A DNA stretch of 40,873 nt from Pseudomonadota bacterium. Its GTDB lineage: Bacteria > Pseudomonadota > Gammaproteobacteria > Burkholderiales > Gallionellaceae. The stretch spans positions 1 through 40,873 of the forward strand of contig JAJYYO010000009.1 of the NCBI GenBank assembly GCA_021800795.1. The letters are read 5' to 3'. Under the pieces are notes generated by a model that did not search any database, was not told the DNA's origin, and saw only the letters and a list, made by a program, of their open reading frames with translations. Below are positions 7,160-17,450 of this stretch, piece after piece (position 1 is the stretch's first letter; each line of letters starts with the position of its first letter). Both the position numbers and the translations under genes were made by a program.

Positions 7160-9559
7160 ATGATCAACATTGAAATTGATGGCAAGTTAGTCGAGACCGA
7201 ACGCGGTTCGACGGTGATGGATGCGGCGCATAAAGCCGGCGTCTATATTCCGCATTTTTGCTACCACAAGAAATTATCCATCGCGGCTAATTGCCGGATG
7301 TGTCTGGTCGAAGTGGAAAAGGCGCCCAAACCGCTGCCGGCTTGTGCGACCCCTGCGGCTGAAGGCATGAAGGTGCATACGCATTCCGAGCTGGCGATCA
7401 AGGCGCAAAAAGGCGTGATGGAATTTTTGCTGATCAATCATCCGTTGGATTGCCCGATTTGCGATCAGGGCGGCGAATGTCAGCTGCAGGATATTGCAGT
7501 GGGTTACGGGGGAGGCGCATCGCGTTACACCGAAGAAAAACGCATGGTCAACCCAAAACAAATCGGCGAGTTGATTTCCACGCTTGAGATGAGCCGCTGC
7601 ATTCAGTGTACGCGGTGCGTGCGCTTCGGTCAGGAAATCGCAGGGCAGATGGAACTGGGCATGGCCAACCGTTCCGAGCATGCCGAGATCATGAGCTTCG
7701 TCGACAGTGCGGTGGATTCCGAACTGTCGGGCAACATGATCGATCTGTGCCCGGTCGGCGCCTTGACCAGCAAACCTTTTCGCTACACGGCACGCAGCTG
7801 GGAGTTGTCGCGCCGTAAATCGGTCAGCCCGCATGACGGGCTGGGGGCCAACCTGGCCCTGCACGTCAAGGAAAACAAGGTGGCCAGGGTCGTGCCGGTC
7901 GAAAATGAGGCCGTCAATGAATGCTGGATTTCCGACAAGGACAGGTTCAGCTACGAAGGGTTGAATTCTCCCGAGCGTCTGACCAAACCCATGATCAGGC
8001 AGGACAACAAATGGATCGAGGTGGACTGGGCTGTTGCGCTGGAATATGTCGCCAACGGGCTGCGTCAGATAGCCGGCAGTGCAGGAGCCGAATATATCGC
8101 AGCGCTGGCGACGCCTCACTCAACTTTTGAGGAATTGTATCTGCTGCAAAAACTGATGCGCGGTATTGGCAGCGGCAACGTCGATTTCCGTCTTCGCCAG
8201 TCCGATTTCAGTTCGGATGGCAAGCTGACGGGTGCACCCTGGTTGGGCATGCCGGTTTCAGAAATCAATGCCTGCGATCGCTTTTTGATTGTGGGGAGTT
8301 TTCTGCGCAAGGATCACCCCTTGCTGGCACAGCGCATACGTCAGGCCGTCAAAGCCGGCGGCGAGGCGAACGTGGTGCATGCCGGCGATGACGATTTGCT
8401 GATGAAGGTCGCCAACAAGGCGATTGTCGCGCCTGCCGACATGGTGAATCAGCTTGCGCAAATACTCAAAGCACTGATCGAGGATCAAGGTGCGCCGTCA
8501 ACTCAATCCTCAGTTCTCAATCCTCAATCCTTACCTGCACTACAGGGTATCGAAATTACTGATACGGCCCTGTCCATAGCAAAAAGTCTGGCTGCCGGAG
8601 AGCGTGCCGCAGTGTTGCTGGGTAATTTTGCACAGCAGCATCCTCAGGCCGGTCAGCTCGCATGGCTTGCAGAACAGATTGCCGGGCTGTGCTCTGCGAA
8701 ATTCGGATTTCTGGGCGAGGCGGCCAACAGCACGGGCGGTTATCTGGCAGGCGCTGTGCCTTTTGCAGCCACCGTGCAGGGCATGAATGCAGCTCAGATG
8801 CTGGAAAATCCCCGCAAAGCCTATCTGCTGCTGAACGCGGAGGTCGAACTCGATATGCACAACCCGCAGCTGGCCATTGCTGCAATGCGCAAAGCGGATA
8901 TGGTGGTTGCCATGTCGGCATTCAAACATCAGGCTATGGACTATGCCGATGTGCTGCTGCCCATCGCGCCGTTCACCGAAACATCCGGCACCTTTGTCAA
9001 TGCGGAGGGGCGTGCGCAGAGTTTCAAGGGGGCGGTCAAGCCGCTGGGGGATGCGCGTCCGGCATGGAAGGTATTGCGCGTGCTTGGCAATCTGCTGGAT
9101 GTCGCCGGATTCGATTACAACACCAGCGAAGCGGTGCGCGACGAGTGTCTGTCACAGGGAGCGCTGGCTGACCGGCTTGACAATCACATGGACGACGTGG
9201 AGTTGCAAGGAATTCAACCTGGCCCCCTTTTGCAAGGGGGAGAGGCGCAGCCGGGAAAATTTCAGCGCGTTACCGACGTGCCTATCTATTTTGCCGATGC
9301 GCTGGTGCGCCGTGCGGCTTCCCTGCAGCAAACCAATGATGCTGCCCCGCCTGTCGCGATGCTGCATGGCGATGAATTGCAAAAACTGGGATTGCAAAGC
9401 GGCGATCTCGCCTGTGTCACACAAGGCGGCATAAGCGTGCAATTGACGGTGAAAATAGATGGCAAACTGCCGCGCGGAGTGGTGCGCGTCCCGGCGGGCC
9501 ATCCGGCGACATCAGGGCTGGGTGCCATGTTTGGTGAGTTGACCGTGGAGCGTGCATGA
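7160..9559 (+). CDS. nuoG: NADH-quinone oxidoreductase subunit G
   Basis: NuoG is the largest peripheral subunit and carries several Fe-S clusters that relay electrons from NuoF toward NuoI. The 799-residue protein starts at ATG 7160. The N-terminal 2Fe-2S ferredoxin domain has [16 protein letters not shown]; next come [14 protein letters not shown] with the His-Cys3 cluster and [12 protein letters not shown] with a 4Fe-4S cluster. A molybdopterin-oxidoreductase-like domain without the cofactor follows. Two spots look like inserted repeats read in frame: residues near 440-455 (bases 8477-8532) and near 688-698 (bases 9223-9240). The stop overlaps nuoH. Confidence 0.97.
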   Translation: MINIEIDGKLVETERGSTVMDAAHKAGVYIPHFCYHKKLSIAANCRMCLVEVEKAPKPLPACATPAAEGMKVHTHSELAIKAQKGVMEFLLINHPLDCPICDQGGECQLQDIAVGYGGGASRYTEEKRMVNPKQIGELISTLEMSRCIQCTRCVRFGQEIAGQMELGMANRSEHAEIMSFVDSAVDSELSGNMIDLCPVGALTSKPFRYTARSWELSRRKSVSPHDGLGANLALHVKENKVARVVPVENEAVNECWISDKDRFSYEGLNSPERLTKPMIRQDNKWIEVDWAVALEYVANGLRQIAGSAGAEYIAALATPHSTFEELYLLQKLMRGIGSGNVDFRLRQSDFSSDGKLTGAPWLGMPVSEINACDRFLIVGSFLRKDHPLLAQRIRQAVKAGGEANVVHAGDDDLLMKVANKAIVAPADMVNQLAQILKALIEDQGAPSTQSSVLNPQSLPALQGIEITDTALSIAKSLAAGERAAVLLGNFAQQHPQAGQLAWLAEQIAGLCSAKFGFLGEAANSTGGYLAGAVPFAATVQGMNAAQMLENPRKAYLLLNAEVELDMHNPQLAIAAMRKADMVVAMSAFKHQAMDYADVLLPIAPFTETSGTFVNAEGRAQSFKGAVKPLGDARPAWKVLRVLGNLLDVAGFDYNTSEAVRDECLSQGALADRLDNHMDDVELQGIQPGPLLQGGEAQPGKFQRVTDVPIYFADALVRRAASLQQTNDAAPPVAMLHGDELQKLGLQSGDLACVTQGGISVQLTVKIDGKLPRGVVRVPAGHPATSGLGAMFGELTVERA
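8477..8532 (+). repeat. Degenerate GAGGATY-type repeat inside nuoG
   Basis: The plus strand has GAGGATC near 8480 and then AATCCTC units at 8504, 8519 and 8526, which are the complement of the GAGGATT units found between nuoI and nuoJ. They are read in frame as a Ser/Gln/Pro-rich stretch of NuoG. Confidence 0.6.
9223..9240 (+). repeat. Palindrome CCCCCTT-TTGC-AAGGGGG inside nuoG
   Basis: A perfect 7-bp stem with a 4-base loop lies within coding sequence and is read as GPLLQGGE. Palindromes of this kind are usually intergenic in proteobacteria. It sits in the variable C-terminal third of NuoG. Confidence 0.7.
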
Positions 9560-10584
9560 TGGAATGGTTGGAACCCATACAGAAATTTCTGGGGCCTGCG
9601 TGGTTGCCCATTTGGACTTTGCTCAAGATCGTGGTGATTGTTCTGCCGCTGATGGGTGCGGTCGCGTATCTGACGCTGGCGGAACGCAAGGTGATCGGCT
9701 GGATGCAGATCCGCATCGGGCCGAACCGGGTCGGCTACTTCGGTCTGTTGCAGCCCCTGGCGGACGGTCTCAAGTTGCTTATGAAGGAAATCATCGTCCC
9801 GAGTGGCGCGAATAAGTTTCTGTTCATCATTGCACCTATCCTGACCCTGATGCCGGCGCTGGCTGTCTGGGCGGTAGTGCCGTTCAACGCGCAACTGGTG
9901 GTGGCCAATATCAACGCGGGTTTGCTGTATATCCTGGCAATGGCGTCCCTCGGAGTGTATGGCGTGATTATCGCCGGCTGGGCATCGAATTCCAAATATG
10001 CCTTCCTGGGCGCCTTGCGTTCGGCAGCCCAGATCGTATCCTACGAAATCGCCATGGGATTCGCGCTGGTGACCGTATTGATGGCCGCGCAAAGCCTCAA
10101 TCTGGGCGATATCGTGCGTGGACAGCACGGTGAACACGGACTTTTAAACTGGTATCTCATTCCGCTGTTTCCGATGTTCGTGGTTTATTTTATTTCTGGA
10201 GTAGCCGAAACCAACCGCGCACCGTTTGACGTGGCGGAAGGTGAATCCGAGATTGTGGCCGGTTTCCACGTCGAATATTCCGGCATGGCCTTTGCGCTGT
10301 TCTTCCTGGGCGAATACGCCAACATGATACTGGTTGCCTTCCTGGCCTCCATCATGTTTCTCGGCGGATGGCTGTCACCTGTGCCGTTCCTGCCTGACAG
10401 CATCGTGTGGATGTTTGCCAAGGTGGCTTTCATGCTGTTCTTGTTCCTGTGGTTCCGAGCGACCTTCCCGCGCTACCGCTATGATCAGTTGATGCGTCTG
10501 GGCTGGAAGGTGTTTATCCCGATTTCGCTTTTATGGGTTGTGCTAGTGGGCGCCTGGATGCAAACACCCTATTGGCTGTGGTAG
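9556..10584 (+). CDS. nuoH: NADH-quinone oxidoreductase subunit H
   Basis: NuoH is the membrane subunit that forms the entrance to the quinone channel. The 342-residue protein has about eight predicted membrane helices. The signature [21 protein letters not shown] and the loop [27 protein letters not shown], with its conserved acidic residues, are both intact. The ATG at 9556 overlaps the nuoG stop by four bases; a second ATG follows directly. The gene is ordinary in length and sequence. Confidence 0.98.
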   Translation: MMEWLEPIQKFLGPAWLPIWTLLKIVVIVLPLMGAVAYLTLAERKVIGWMQIRIGPNRVGYFGLLQPLADGLKLLMKEIIVPSGANKFLFIIAPILTLMPALAVWAVVPFNAQLVVANINAGLLYILAMASLGVYGVIIAGWASNSKYAFLGALRSAAQIVSYEIAMGFALVTVLMAAQSLNLGDIVRGQHGEHGLLNWYLIPLFPMFVVYFISGVAETNRAPFDVAEGESEIVAGFHVEYSGMAFALFFLGEYANMILVAFLASIMFLGGWLSPVPFLPDSIVWMFAKVAFMLFLFLWFRATFPRYRYDQLMRLGWKVFIPISLLWVVLVGAWMQTPYWLW

Positions 10585-10618
10585 GGGCTGATGAATCGCG
10601 TTCGCACGAGGATATGAA

Positions 10619-11107
10619 ATGGAAAAAATAAAAGAATTCTTTAAGACTTTTCTGCTTGTCGAATTGCTCAAGGGGATGGCGCTGACCGGACGGTATATGT
10701 TCGCGCGCAAGATCACCGTGCAATTCCCCGAAGAGAAAACGCCGCAGGGCTTCCGCTTTCGCGGACTGCATGCACAACGCCGTTATGCAAACGGCGAAGA
10801 ACGCTGCATCGGGTGCAAATTGTGCGAAGCCGTTTGCCCGGCGCTGGCAATCAAGATTGAAGTGGCCGAACGTGAAGACGGTACCCGCCGTACCACGCAA
10901 TATGACATCGACCTGACCAAGTGCATCTTTTGCGGATTTTGCGAAGAGTCCTGTCCGGTGGATGCGATCGTCGAGACGCGAATTTTTGAGTATCACGGCG
11001 AAAAACGCGGAGACTTGTATTACACCAAGCCTATGCTGCTGGCGGTAGGCGATAAACATGAAGCGCAGATTGCCAAAGACCGTGCATCGGATGCCAAATA
11101 CAGGTAG
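10619..11107 (+). CDS. nuoI: NADH-quinone oxidoreductase subunit I
   Basis: NuoI is an 8-iron ferredoxin-type subunit holding clusters N6a and N6b, which pass electrons to NuoB. The 162-residue protein has two 4Fe-4S motifs: [13 protein letters not shown] and [15 protein letters not shown]. The N-terminal amphipathic helix anchors it to the membrane arm. The ATG at 10619 has GAGGAT upstream. After its stop the usual tight spacing to nuoJ is lost because of a heptamer repeat. Confidence 0.98.
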   Translation: MEKIKEFFKTFLLVELLKGMALTGRYMFARKITVQFPEEKTPQGFRFRGLHAQRRYANGEERCIGCKLCEAVCPALAIKIEVAEREDGTRRTTQYDIDLTKCIFCGFCEESCPVDAIVETRIFEYHGEKRGDLYYTKPMLLAVGDKHEAQIAKDRASDAKYR

Positions 11108-11108
11108 T

Positions 11109-11150
11109 GAGGATCGAGGATTGAGGATCGAGGATCGAGGATTGAGGCGT
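11109..11150 (+). repeat. Tandem GAGGATY heptamer array between nuoI and nuoJ
   Basis: Five consecutive 7-base units, GAGGATC or GAGGATT, run from 11109 to 11143, followed by a degenerate sixth, GAGGCGT. The array starts one base after the nuoI stop. A relative in the opposite orientation is found inside nuoG. Confidence 0.9.
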
Positions 11151-11205
11151 GAAGTTTTACTTGCTATCAGCTACTGGCTACATACAGCTTTAAAGGGATG
11201 AATTC

Positions 11206-11805
11206 ATGAGTTTTTTCGATGTGGTTTTTTATCTGTTTGCAGTCATCACCACCCTGGCGGCGACAGGCGTGATCGTCGCGCGCAATCCGGTTCATGCCGC
11301 GCTGTTTCTGGTGCTGGCTTTTTGCAGTGCGGCCGGGATATGGATGCTGCTGGAAGCCGAGTTTCTCGCTATAACGTTAGTGCTTGTCTATGTCGGTGCG
11401 GTGATGGTGCTGTTCCTGTTCGTGGTGATGATGCTGGATATCAACCTGTTGAAATTGCGCGAAGGATTCTGGCGCTGGTTCCCGTTCGGCGCGGGGCTGG
11501 CAGGTCTGATGGTTTTCGAGATGATCTGGGTGCTGGGTTCGCGTCAGACATCCGAGGTCTCTGTTGCCGTCACACATGCGGCCGATTACAGCAATACCAA
11601 GGAGCTGGGCCGTCTGCTCTATACGCAATACGTTTACCCGTTCGAGCTGGCCGCTGTGATTCTGCTGGTGGCGATGGTGGCCGCCATCGCATTGACCTTG
11701 CGCCGCCGTACCGGGGTCAAGACGCAGAATATTTCCGAGCAGGTCAAGGCCAGGAAGGCGGATCGCTTGCGTATCGTGAAAATGAAGTCTGAAACAAAAG
11801 TGTAG
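11206..11805 (+). CDS. nuoJ: NADH-quinone oxidoreductase subunit J
   Basis: NuoJ is a five-helix membrane subunit in the proton-translocating arm. The 199-residue protein has the family motif NPVHAALFLVLAFCSAAG and the third-helix segment LVYVGAVMVLFLFVVMMLDI, where the pi-bulge lies. A hydrophilic loop and a basic tail follow the last helix. The ATG at 11206 has AAAGGGATG just upstream. The stop codon is the first triplet of a palindromic repeat. Confidence 0.97.
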   Translation: MSFFDVVFYLFAVITTLAATGVIVARNPVHAALFLVLAFCSAAGIWMLLEAEFLAITLVLVYVGAVMVLFLFVVMMLDINLLKLREGFWRWFPFGAGLAGLMVFEMIWVLGSRQTSEVSVAVTHAADYSNTKELGRLLYTQYVYPFELAAVILLVAMVAAIALTLRRRTGVKTQNISEQVKARKADRLRIVKMKSETKV

Positions 11806-11862
11806 GTCGGGTTTTAACCCGACAATGAACCAAGGCAGGGTGTCGGCTGAAGCCCGACCTGC
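11803..11862. repeat. Pair of inverted GTCGGG palindromes between nuoJ and nuoK
   Basis: TAGGTCGGGTTTTAACCCGA at 11803 and its partner TGTCGGCTGAAGCCCGACCT at 11841-11860 are imperfect inverted copies. Each is itself a small hairpin (CGGGTT/AACCCG in the first). Without a T-run it is not a typical terminator. Such elements are familiar extragenic palindromes in betaproteobacteria; the nuoJ stop is embedded in it. Confidence 0.8.
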
Positions 11863-11889
11863 AAATAAATCAAGGAAGCGAATGAGAAC

Positions 11890-12195
11890 ATGATAACCCT
11901 TTCACATTATCTGGTGTTTAGCGCCGTGCTGTTCGCCATCAGCGTGGTCGGCATATTTCTGAATCGAAAAAATGTCATCATCCTGCTGATGTCCATCGAG
12001 CTGATGCTGCTGGCCGTGAACACCAACTTTATTGCGTTTTCTCATTATCTGAACGATAGCGCAGGTCAGGTTTTTGTTTTCTTCATATTGACGGTTGCGG
12101 CGGCAGAAGCTGCCATCGGACTTGCGATTCTGGTGGTGCTGTTCCGCAATCTGCGCACCATTAATGTTGATGATCTTGGCAGTTTGAAAGGCTGA
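11890..12195 (+). CDS. nuoK: NADH-quinone oxidoreductase subunit K
   Basis: NuoK is a three-helix membrane subunit homologous to MrpC. In the 101-residue protein the two membrane glutamates needed for proton transfer are present: Glu37 in [10 protein letters not shown] and Glu73 in [10 protein letters not shown]. Length and start are standard; GGAAG lies upstream at about 11874. It is followed by nuoL after four bases. Confidence 0.97.
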   Translation: MITLSHYLVFSAVLFAISVVGIFLNRKNVIILLMSIELMLLAVNTNFIAFSHYLNDSAGQVFVFFILTVAAAEAAIGLAILVVLFRNLRTINVDDLGSLKG

Positions 12196-12199
12196 TGTA

Positions 12200-14215
12200 A
12201 TGGATATTCAAAGCTATTATCTGCTGGTGCCGCTAGCGCCCCTGCTGGGTGCGATTGTGGCAGGCCTGTTTGGCCGTCTGCTCGGGCGCAAGATGACCCA
12301 TCGCGTCACCATCGCGCTGGTCGGCGTATCGTTATTTGCCTCAGTCAAGATATTTCAGGATGTCATGGCAGGCCACATGTTCAATGGCCCTGTCTATACC
12401 TGGCTGACTTCGGGGGACACCAGTTTCCATATCGGATTTCTGATAGACCGGCTGACCGTCACCATGATGCTGGTGGTGACCTCAGTTTCGTTGATGGTGC
12501 ATATCTACACCATCGGCTATATGTCGGAAGACGCAGGCTATCAGCGTTTCTTCAGCTATATCTCGCTGTTCACTTTTTCCATGCTGATGCTGGTGATGGC
12601 CAACAACTTCATGCAACTGTTCTTCGGCTGGGAGGCGGTAGGCCTTGTTTCCTATCTCCTGATCGGCTTCTGGTACACCAGACCGACTGCCATCTATGCC
12701 AACCTGAAAGCCTTCCTGGTCAACAGGGTAGGGGACTTCGGTTTTCTGTTGGGAATAGGGCTGATATTGATGGTATTCGGCACGCTGGATTACGCCGCCG
12801 TGTTCGCCAATGTGGCCGGCCATGCGAATGATATGGCGCCGATAGCCGGCATGTCGGTCAACATGCTGACCGCAATCTGTATCCTGCTGTTTATCGGCGC
12901 GATGGGCAAATCCGCACAGTTCCCGCTGCATGTCTGGCTGCCGGATTCGATGGAAGGTCCGACGCCGATTTCAGCGCTGATCCATGCGGCAACCATGGTG
13001 ACGGCCGGTATTTTCATGGTGGCGCGCATGTCGCCGATGTTCGAATTGTCGGATACCGCGCTGTCGTTCGTGATGATCATCGGCGCGATCACCGCGCTGT
13101 TCATGGGTTTTTTAGGCATCATCCAGAACGACATCAAGCGCGTGATTGCCTACTCCACCCTGTCGCAACTGGGTTATATGACGGTAGCGCTGGGCGCATC
13201 GGCCTACCCGGTAGCCATCTTCCACCTGATGACACATGCCTTTTTCAAGGCCCTGCTGTTCCTCGGCGCCGGCAGTGTGATTATCGGCATGCACCACGAT
13301 CAGGATATTCGCAATATGGGCGGCTTGAGAAAATATATGCCGATTACCTGGATAACCTCGCTGATCGGTTCATTGGCGCTGATTGGAACTCCGTTTTTCT
13401 CAGGATTCTACTCCAAGGAAAGCATTATCGAATCTGTCGGACTGTCGCATCTGCCGGGTTCAGGTTTTGCCTATTTCTCGGTGGCGGCCGGCGTATTTGT
13501 CACGGCGTTTTATTCCTTCCGCATGTATTTTCTGGTATTCCACGGCAAGGAACGTTTCGGCCTCGATCATCATGAACACCACGGCAACCATGCCGACGAA
13601 GAAGTGTCGTCAGACCACCATCACGGTCTGGCCCCTGGCCAGAAGCCTCATGAGTCATCATGGGTCGTGACGCTGCCGCTGATATTGCTGGCGATCCCGT
13701 CTGTGGCGATCGGCTATTTTGCGATCGAACCCATGCTGTTTGGCGGCTATTTCAGGGATGCCATTTATATCGCCCAAAACCACGACGTGATGCGCGAGTT
13801 GCATGACGACTTTCAGGGGCCGTTCGCAATGGTGTTTCACGACATGCAGGAGTTGCCTTTCTGGCTGGCGCTGGCCGGTGTGGTCTGCGCCTGGTGGTTT
13901 TACATCAAGCGCCCTGATATTCCAGCAGCGATACAGAAGCGTTTTCAGTGGATCTATACCCTGCTGGACAACAAGTATTACTTCGACCGTTTCAATGACT
14001 GGTTCTATGCAGGCGGCGCGCGGGGTCTGAGCAGTTTCCTGGGTCAATTTGCCGACAAGTTCCTGATCGACGGATTGATGGTGAATGGTTCGGCCAATCT
14101 GGTGGGCAGAATTTCCGGTGTGGTGCGCAGATTCCAGTCGGGCTATATTTATCATTACGCGTTCACCATGATAGTGGGCGTGTTCATCTTGTTGACGATA
14201 CGAAACTGGTTTTAA
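12200..14215 (+). CDS. nuoL: NADH-quinone oxidoreductase subunit L
   Basis: NuoL is the most distal antiporter-like proton-pumping subunit, with a long lateral helix at its C terminus. The 671-residue protein is full length. Conserved pieces include FFGWEAVGLVSYLLIGFW with the key Glu, GAMGKSAQFPLHVWLPDSMEGPTPISALIHAATMV with the key Lys, and IQNDIKRVIAYSTLSQLGYM. A His-rich loop (HHEHHGNH, then DHHHG) lies around residues 454-475; such loops are common in NuoL of this group. The start is four bases after nuoK with GAAAGG upstream. Confidence 0.98.
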   Translation: MDIQSYYLLVPLAPLLGAIVAGLFGRLLGRKMTHRVTIALVGVSLFASVKIFQDVMAGHMFNGPVYTWLTSGDTSFHIGFLIDRLTVTMMLVVTSVSLMVHIYTIGYMSEDAGYQRFFSYISLFTFSMLMLVMANNFMQLFFGWEAVGLVSYLLIGFWYTRPTAIYANLKAFLVNRVGDFGFLLGIGLILMVFGTLDYAAVFANVAGHANDMAPIAGMSVNMLTAICILLFIGAMGKSAQFPLHVWLPDSMEGPTPISALIHAATMVTAGIFMVARMSPMFELSDTALSFVMIIGAITALFMGFLGIIQNDIKRVIAYSTLSQLGYMTVALGASAYPVAIFHLMTHAFFKALLFLGAGSVIIGMHHDQDIRNMGGLRKYMPITWITSLIGSLALIGTPFFSGFYSKESIIESVGLSHLPGSGFAYFSVAAGVFVTAFYSFRMYFLVFHGKERFGLDHHEHHGNHADEEVSSDHHHGLAPGQKPHESSWVVTLPLILLAIPSVAIGYFAIEPMLFGGYFRDAIYIAQNHDVMRELHDDFQGPFAMVFHDMQELPFWLALAGVVCAWWFYIKRPDIPAAIQKRFQWIYTLLDNKYYFDRFNDWFYAGGARGLSSFLGQFADKFLIDGLMVNGSANLVGRISGVVRRFQSGYIYHYAFTMIVGVFILLTIRNWF

Positions 14216-14311
14216 TCGTAGTGAGTGGCGAGTGGTGAGTTGGGAGTCGGGTTTTCCACTTTACTGCTGCCGGCTTTCAACTTTCAGCTTCATGATTAAA
14301 GGAAATACAGT

Positions 14312-15802
14312 ATGATTTTTGGATTACCTGTAATTAGCGTCGCGATCTGGTTGCCGATTCTGTTCGGCATACTGGTTCTGGCAACCGGCGACGATAAAAA
14401 TGCGCCGCTGGCTCGCCTGCTGGCGCTGGTCGGCAGCGTGCTGGGTTTTCTGGTTACTCTGCCGCTTTACACCAGCTTTGATACCACAACCAGCAACATG
14501 CAGTTCGTCGAACTGCACGACTGGATCAACCGCTTCAATATTCACTACTATCTGGGCGTCGATGGCATTTCCATGCTGTTTATCCTGCTGAACAGTTTTT
14601 TTACTGTGATCGTGGTGCTCGCCGGCTGGAAAGTTATCGAGAAGCGCGTTGCGCAATACATGGCGGCCTTCCTCGTGATGTCGGGAGTCGTGAACGGCGT
14701 TTTTGCGGCACTGGATTCCATCCTGTTCTACGTATTCTGGGAGGCGATGCTGATTCCGATGTTCATCATCATCGGCGTGTGGGGCGGGCCTAACCGTATC
14801 TACGCGACCATGAAGTTCTTCCTGTACACCCTGCTGGGCTCGCTGTTGATGCTGGTTGCGCTGATTTACCTGTACAACCTCTCAGGCGGCAGTTTCGCAA
14901 TTCTGGATTTTCATCGGGTAGCCATTCCGATGACCGCACAGATTTTGATTTTTATCGCTTTTTTCTTCGCCTTTGCGGTCAAGGTGCCGATGTTTCCGGT
15001 GCATACCTGGTTGCCTGACGCGCACGTCGAAGCGCCGACAGGCGGTTCCGTGGTGCTGGCGGCGATCATGCTGAAGGTGGGCGCCTACGGGTTTTTGCGC
15101 TTCTCCATGCCGATCACTCCAGATGCGAGCCACAAGATGGCAGGCTTCATGATTGCGCTGTCGCTGATTGCGATCGTCTATATCGGTCTGGTGGCGCTGA
15201 TGCAGTCGGACATGAAAAAGCTGGTCGCCTACTCGTCCATTTCGCATATGGGTTTCGTCACCCTGGGTTTGTTCATTTTCAATGCCTACGGCCTGGAAGG
15301 TGCGCTGTTGCAGATGTTGTCGCACGGCTTTGTGGCAGGCGCATTGTTCCTGTGTATCGGCGTGCTGTATGACCGCATGCATTCGAGGAAAATTGCCGAT
15401 TACGGCGGTGTCGCCAACAAAATGCCGGTGTTTGCAGCGTTCTTCATGCTGTTTGCGATGGCCAACAGCGGCCTGCCGGGAACCAGCGCCTTCGTCGGTG
15501 AATTCATGGTACTGATGGGGGCGATCAAGGTGAATTTCTGGTACGCCTTTGCGGCAGGCAGCACCCTGGTGTTCGGTGCGGCCTACACCCTCTGGATGTA
15601 CAAGCGTGTCATTTTCGGTGCGGTGACCAATCACCATGTTGCAGAATTGACCGACATCAATGCGCGTGAAATATTGATCATGTCGATTCTGGCCATCTTC
15701 GTGCTGGGCATGGGCGTATATCCGCTGCCGTTTGCGGAAATTTTGCATACGTCAGTGAATGACTTGCTGGTGCATGTCGCGCAATCCAAGTTGCCGTTAT
15801 GA
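14312..15802 (+). CDS. nuoM: NADH-quinone oxidoreductase subunit M
   Basis: NuoM is an antiporter-like proton-pumping subunit between NuoL and NuoN. The 496-residue protein shows FYVFWEAMLIPMFIIIGVWGG with the conserved Glu, VKVPMFPVHTWLPDAHVEAP with the conserved Lys, and MQSDMKKLVAYSSISHMGFV. AAAGGAA lies just upstream of the ATG at 14312. The 96-base gap after nuoL contains degenerate GAGTGG-rich sequence and no gene. Confidence 0.98.
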   Translation: MIFGLPVISVAIWLPILFGILVLATGDDKNAPLARLLALVGSVLGFLVTLPLYTSFDTTTSNMQFVELHDWINRFNIHYYLGVDGISMLFILLNSFFTVIVVLAGWKVIEKRVAQYMAAFLVMSGVVNGVFAALDSILFYVFWEAMLIPMFIIIGVWGGPNRIYATMKFFLYTLLGSLLMLVALIYLYNLSGGSFAILDFHRVAIPMTAQILIFIAFFFAFAVKVPMFPVHTWLPDAHVEAPTGGSVVLAAIMLKVGAYGFLRFSMPITPDASHKMAGFMIALSLIAIVYIGLVALMQSDMKKLVAYSSISHMGFVTLGLFIFNAYGLEGALLQMLSHGFVAGALFLCIGVLYDRMHSRKIADYGGVANKMPVFAAFFMLFAMANSGLPGTSAFVGEFMVLMGAIKVNFWYAFAAGSTLVFGAAYTLWMYKRVIFGAVTNHHVAELTDINAREILIMSILAIFVLGMGVYPLPFAEILHTSVNDLLVHVAQSKLPL

Positions 15803-15808
15803 TAAATA

Positions 15809-15927
15809 CAGTCGTTAGACGTTAGACGTTAGTCGCTAGTCACTAGTTAATTCAACTGCGCACTTTCACTGATGTCTAGCGAGTCAAAACTAAAGTCTAA
15901 CGACTAGTAACTAACGACTGATTTTTT
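15809..15927. repeat. Long imperfect inverted repeat before nuoN, with a T-run
   Basis: CAGTCGTTAG at 15809-15818 pairs perfectly with CTAACGACTG at 15911-15920, and the interior is built of further degenerate GTTAGAC/GTCTAAC and CTAGT pieces in both orientations. ATTTTTT follows at 15921. The structure could slow or partly stop transcription before nuoN, but the loop is long and function is unproven. Confidence 0.7.
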
Positions 15928-15936
15928 GAGGTATAT

Positions 15937-17388
15937 ATGAATTTGATGGCCAATCTGATACCCGTCGCGGCGGAAATTTTCTTGCTGGTGATGGTGTGTT
16001 TCATCCTGATCGTGGATCTATTGCTGGCGAAAAGCAGCAAAATATATACCTATCTGCTGGTTCAGCTTACCCTGCTGGGCTGTTCGCTGATCACGGTCGG
16101 CACGCATGAAAACGGCGTGTACTACGCTTTTCACGGCATGTACGTGGATGACCTGATGTCGGATGTCCTGAAAATGCTGAGCTATCTGGGCATATCCATG
16201 ATGCTGGTTTATTCACGTCAGTATCTGATGCTGCGCGGCTTGTTTACCGGCGAATTCCTGGTGCTGGCGTTGTTTTCATTGCTCGGCATGAATGTGATGA
16301 TTTCTGCCAATCATTTTCTGACTCTGTATCTCGGACTTGAACTGCTGTCCCTGAGTCTGTATGCCATGGTTGCCCTGCAACGCGATTCGGCGATTGCGAC
16401 TGAAGCCGCGATGAAATACTTTGTGCTGGGTGCGCTGGCATCCGGCCTGTTGTTGTATGGCATGTCCATGCTGTATGGCGCAACCGGCTCTCTGGAACTG
16501 GGTGTGATTTCGCACGCCCTCCAGCAGGGGGTGCAAAATAAACCTTTGCTGGCGTTTGGACTGGTATTTATTCTCTCCGGTCTGGCATTCAAGCTGGGCG
16601 TGGTTCCCTTTCACATGTGGGTGCCCGATGTCTATCACGGTGCGCCAACGGCCATGACGATGCTGATCGGTTCCGTGCCCAAGCTTGCCGCCTTTGCCTT
16701 CACGGCGCGCATCCTTGTCGAAGGATTGCAGAGCCTGGTCACCGACTGGTCGGGAATGCTGATTGTGCTCGCCATCGCGTCCATGGCGCTGGGTAATTTG
16801 TCCGCCATTGCGCAAACCAACCTGAAGCGCATGTTCGCCTATTCGACGATCACCCACATGGGCTTCATGCTGCTGGGATTCATCAGCGGCGGAATCGAGG
16901 GTTACGGTTCCGCGATGTTCTATACCGTGGTGTATATGATCATGTCGTTAGGTGCGTTCGGCATGATCATGATGCTGTCCCGCGCAGGTTTTGAAGCCGA
17001 TACGCTGAATGACTTCAAGGGGCTTAATCAGCGCAGTCCTTGGCTCGCTTTCATGATGATGTTGCTGATGCTCTCCATGGCGGGCATACCGCCGACAGTG
17101 GGTTTCTACGCCAAGTTCTCGGTGCTCAATGCCATCGTTCAAACCGGTCACACCTGGTTGGCCGTGGTTGCCGTGATGTTCTCACTGATCGGCGCGTTCT
17201 ATTATCTGCGCATCATCAAGCTGATGTATTTTGATGCGCCGGAAAGCCATGTGCCCATCGTTGTCGAGTCCGACACCGGACTTTTGATTACGCTCAACGG
17301 CGCGGGGGTATTAATCCTCGGGTTGATGCCTGGCACCTTGATGTCAATTTGCGCCGTTTCGGTGCAACAATCACTGCTGCTGCATTAA
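15937..17388 (+). CDS. nuoN: NADH-quinone oxidoreductase subunit N
   Basis: NuoN is the third antiporter-like subunit and closes the complex I operon. The 483-residue protein shows [20 protein letters not shown] with the conserved Glu, [24 protein letters not shown] with the conserved Lys, and [24 protein letters not shown] lies at about 15928 upstream of the ATG. A strong terminator follows 23 bases after the stop. Confidence 0.98.
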   Translation: MNLMANLIPVAAEIFLLVMVCFILIVDLLLAKSSKIYTYLLVQLTLLGCSLITVGTHENGVYYAFHGMYVDDLMSDVLKMLSYLGISMMLVYSRQYLMLRGLFTGEFLVLALFSLLGMNVMISANHFLTLYLGLELLSLSLYAMVALQRDSAIATEAAMKYFVLGALASGLLLYGMSMLYGATGSLELGVISHALQQGVQNKPLLAFGLVFILSGLAFKLGVVPFHMWVPDVYHGAPTAMTMLIGSVPKLAAFAFTARILVEGLQSLVTDWSGMLIVLAIASMALGNLSAIAQTNLKRMFAYSTITHMGFMLLGFISGGIEGYGSAMFYTVVYMIMSLGAFGMIMMLSRAGFEADTLNDFKGLNQRSPWLAFMMMLLMLSMAGIPPTVGFYAKFSVLNAIVQTGHTWLAVVAVMFSLIGAFYYLRIIKLMYFDAPESHVPIVVESDTGLLITLNGAGVLILGLMPGTLMSICAVSVQQSLLLH

Positions 17389-17410
17389 GCCCCTGATCAG
17401 ACCGACAATG

Positions 17411-17440
17411 ACTCCCGCACGCAGCGGGAGTATTTATTTT
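17411..17440 (+). terminator. Intrinsic terminator of the nuo operon
   Basis: ACTCCCGC at 17411-17418 pairs with GCGGGAGT at 17424-17431 around a 5-base loop, followed by ATTTATTTT. It sits between the nuoN stop and the Nudix start. Confidence 0.9.
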
Positions 17441-17450
17441 GGGAGATGTT

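Noticed and set aside
11109..11150. CRISPR-like array
   Set aside because: The units are 7 bases in direct tandem with no spacers.
14216..14311. Gene or RNA between nuoL and nuoM
   Set aside because: Only degenerate GAGTGG-rich sequence and the nuoM ribosome-binding site are seen.
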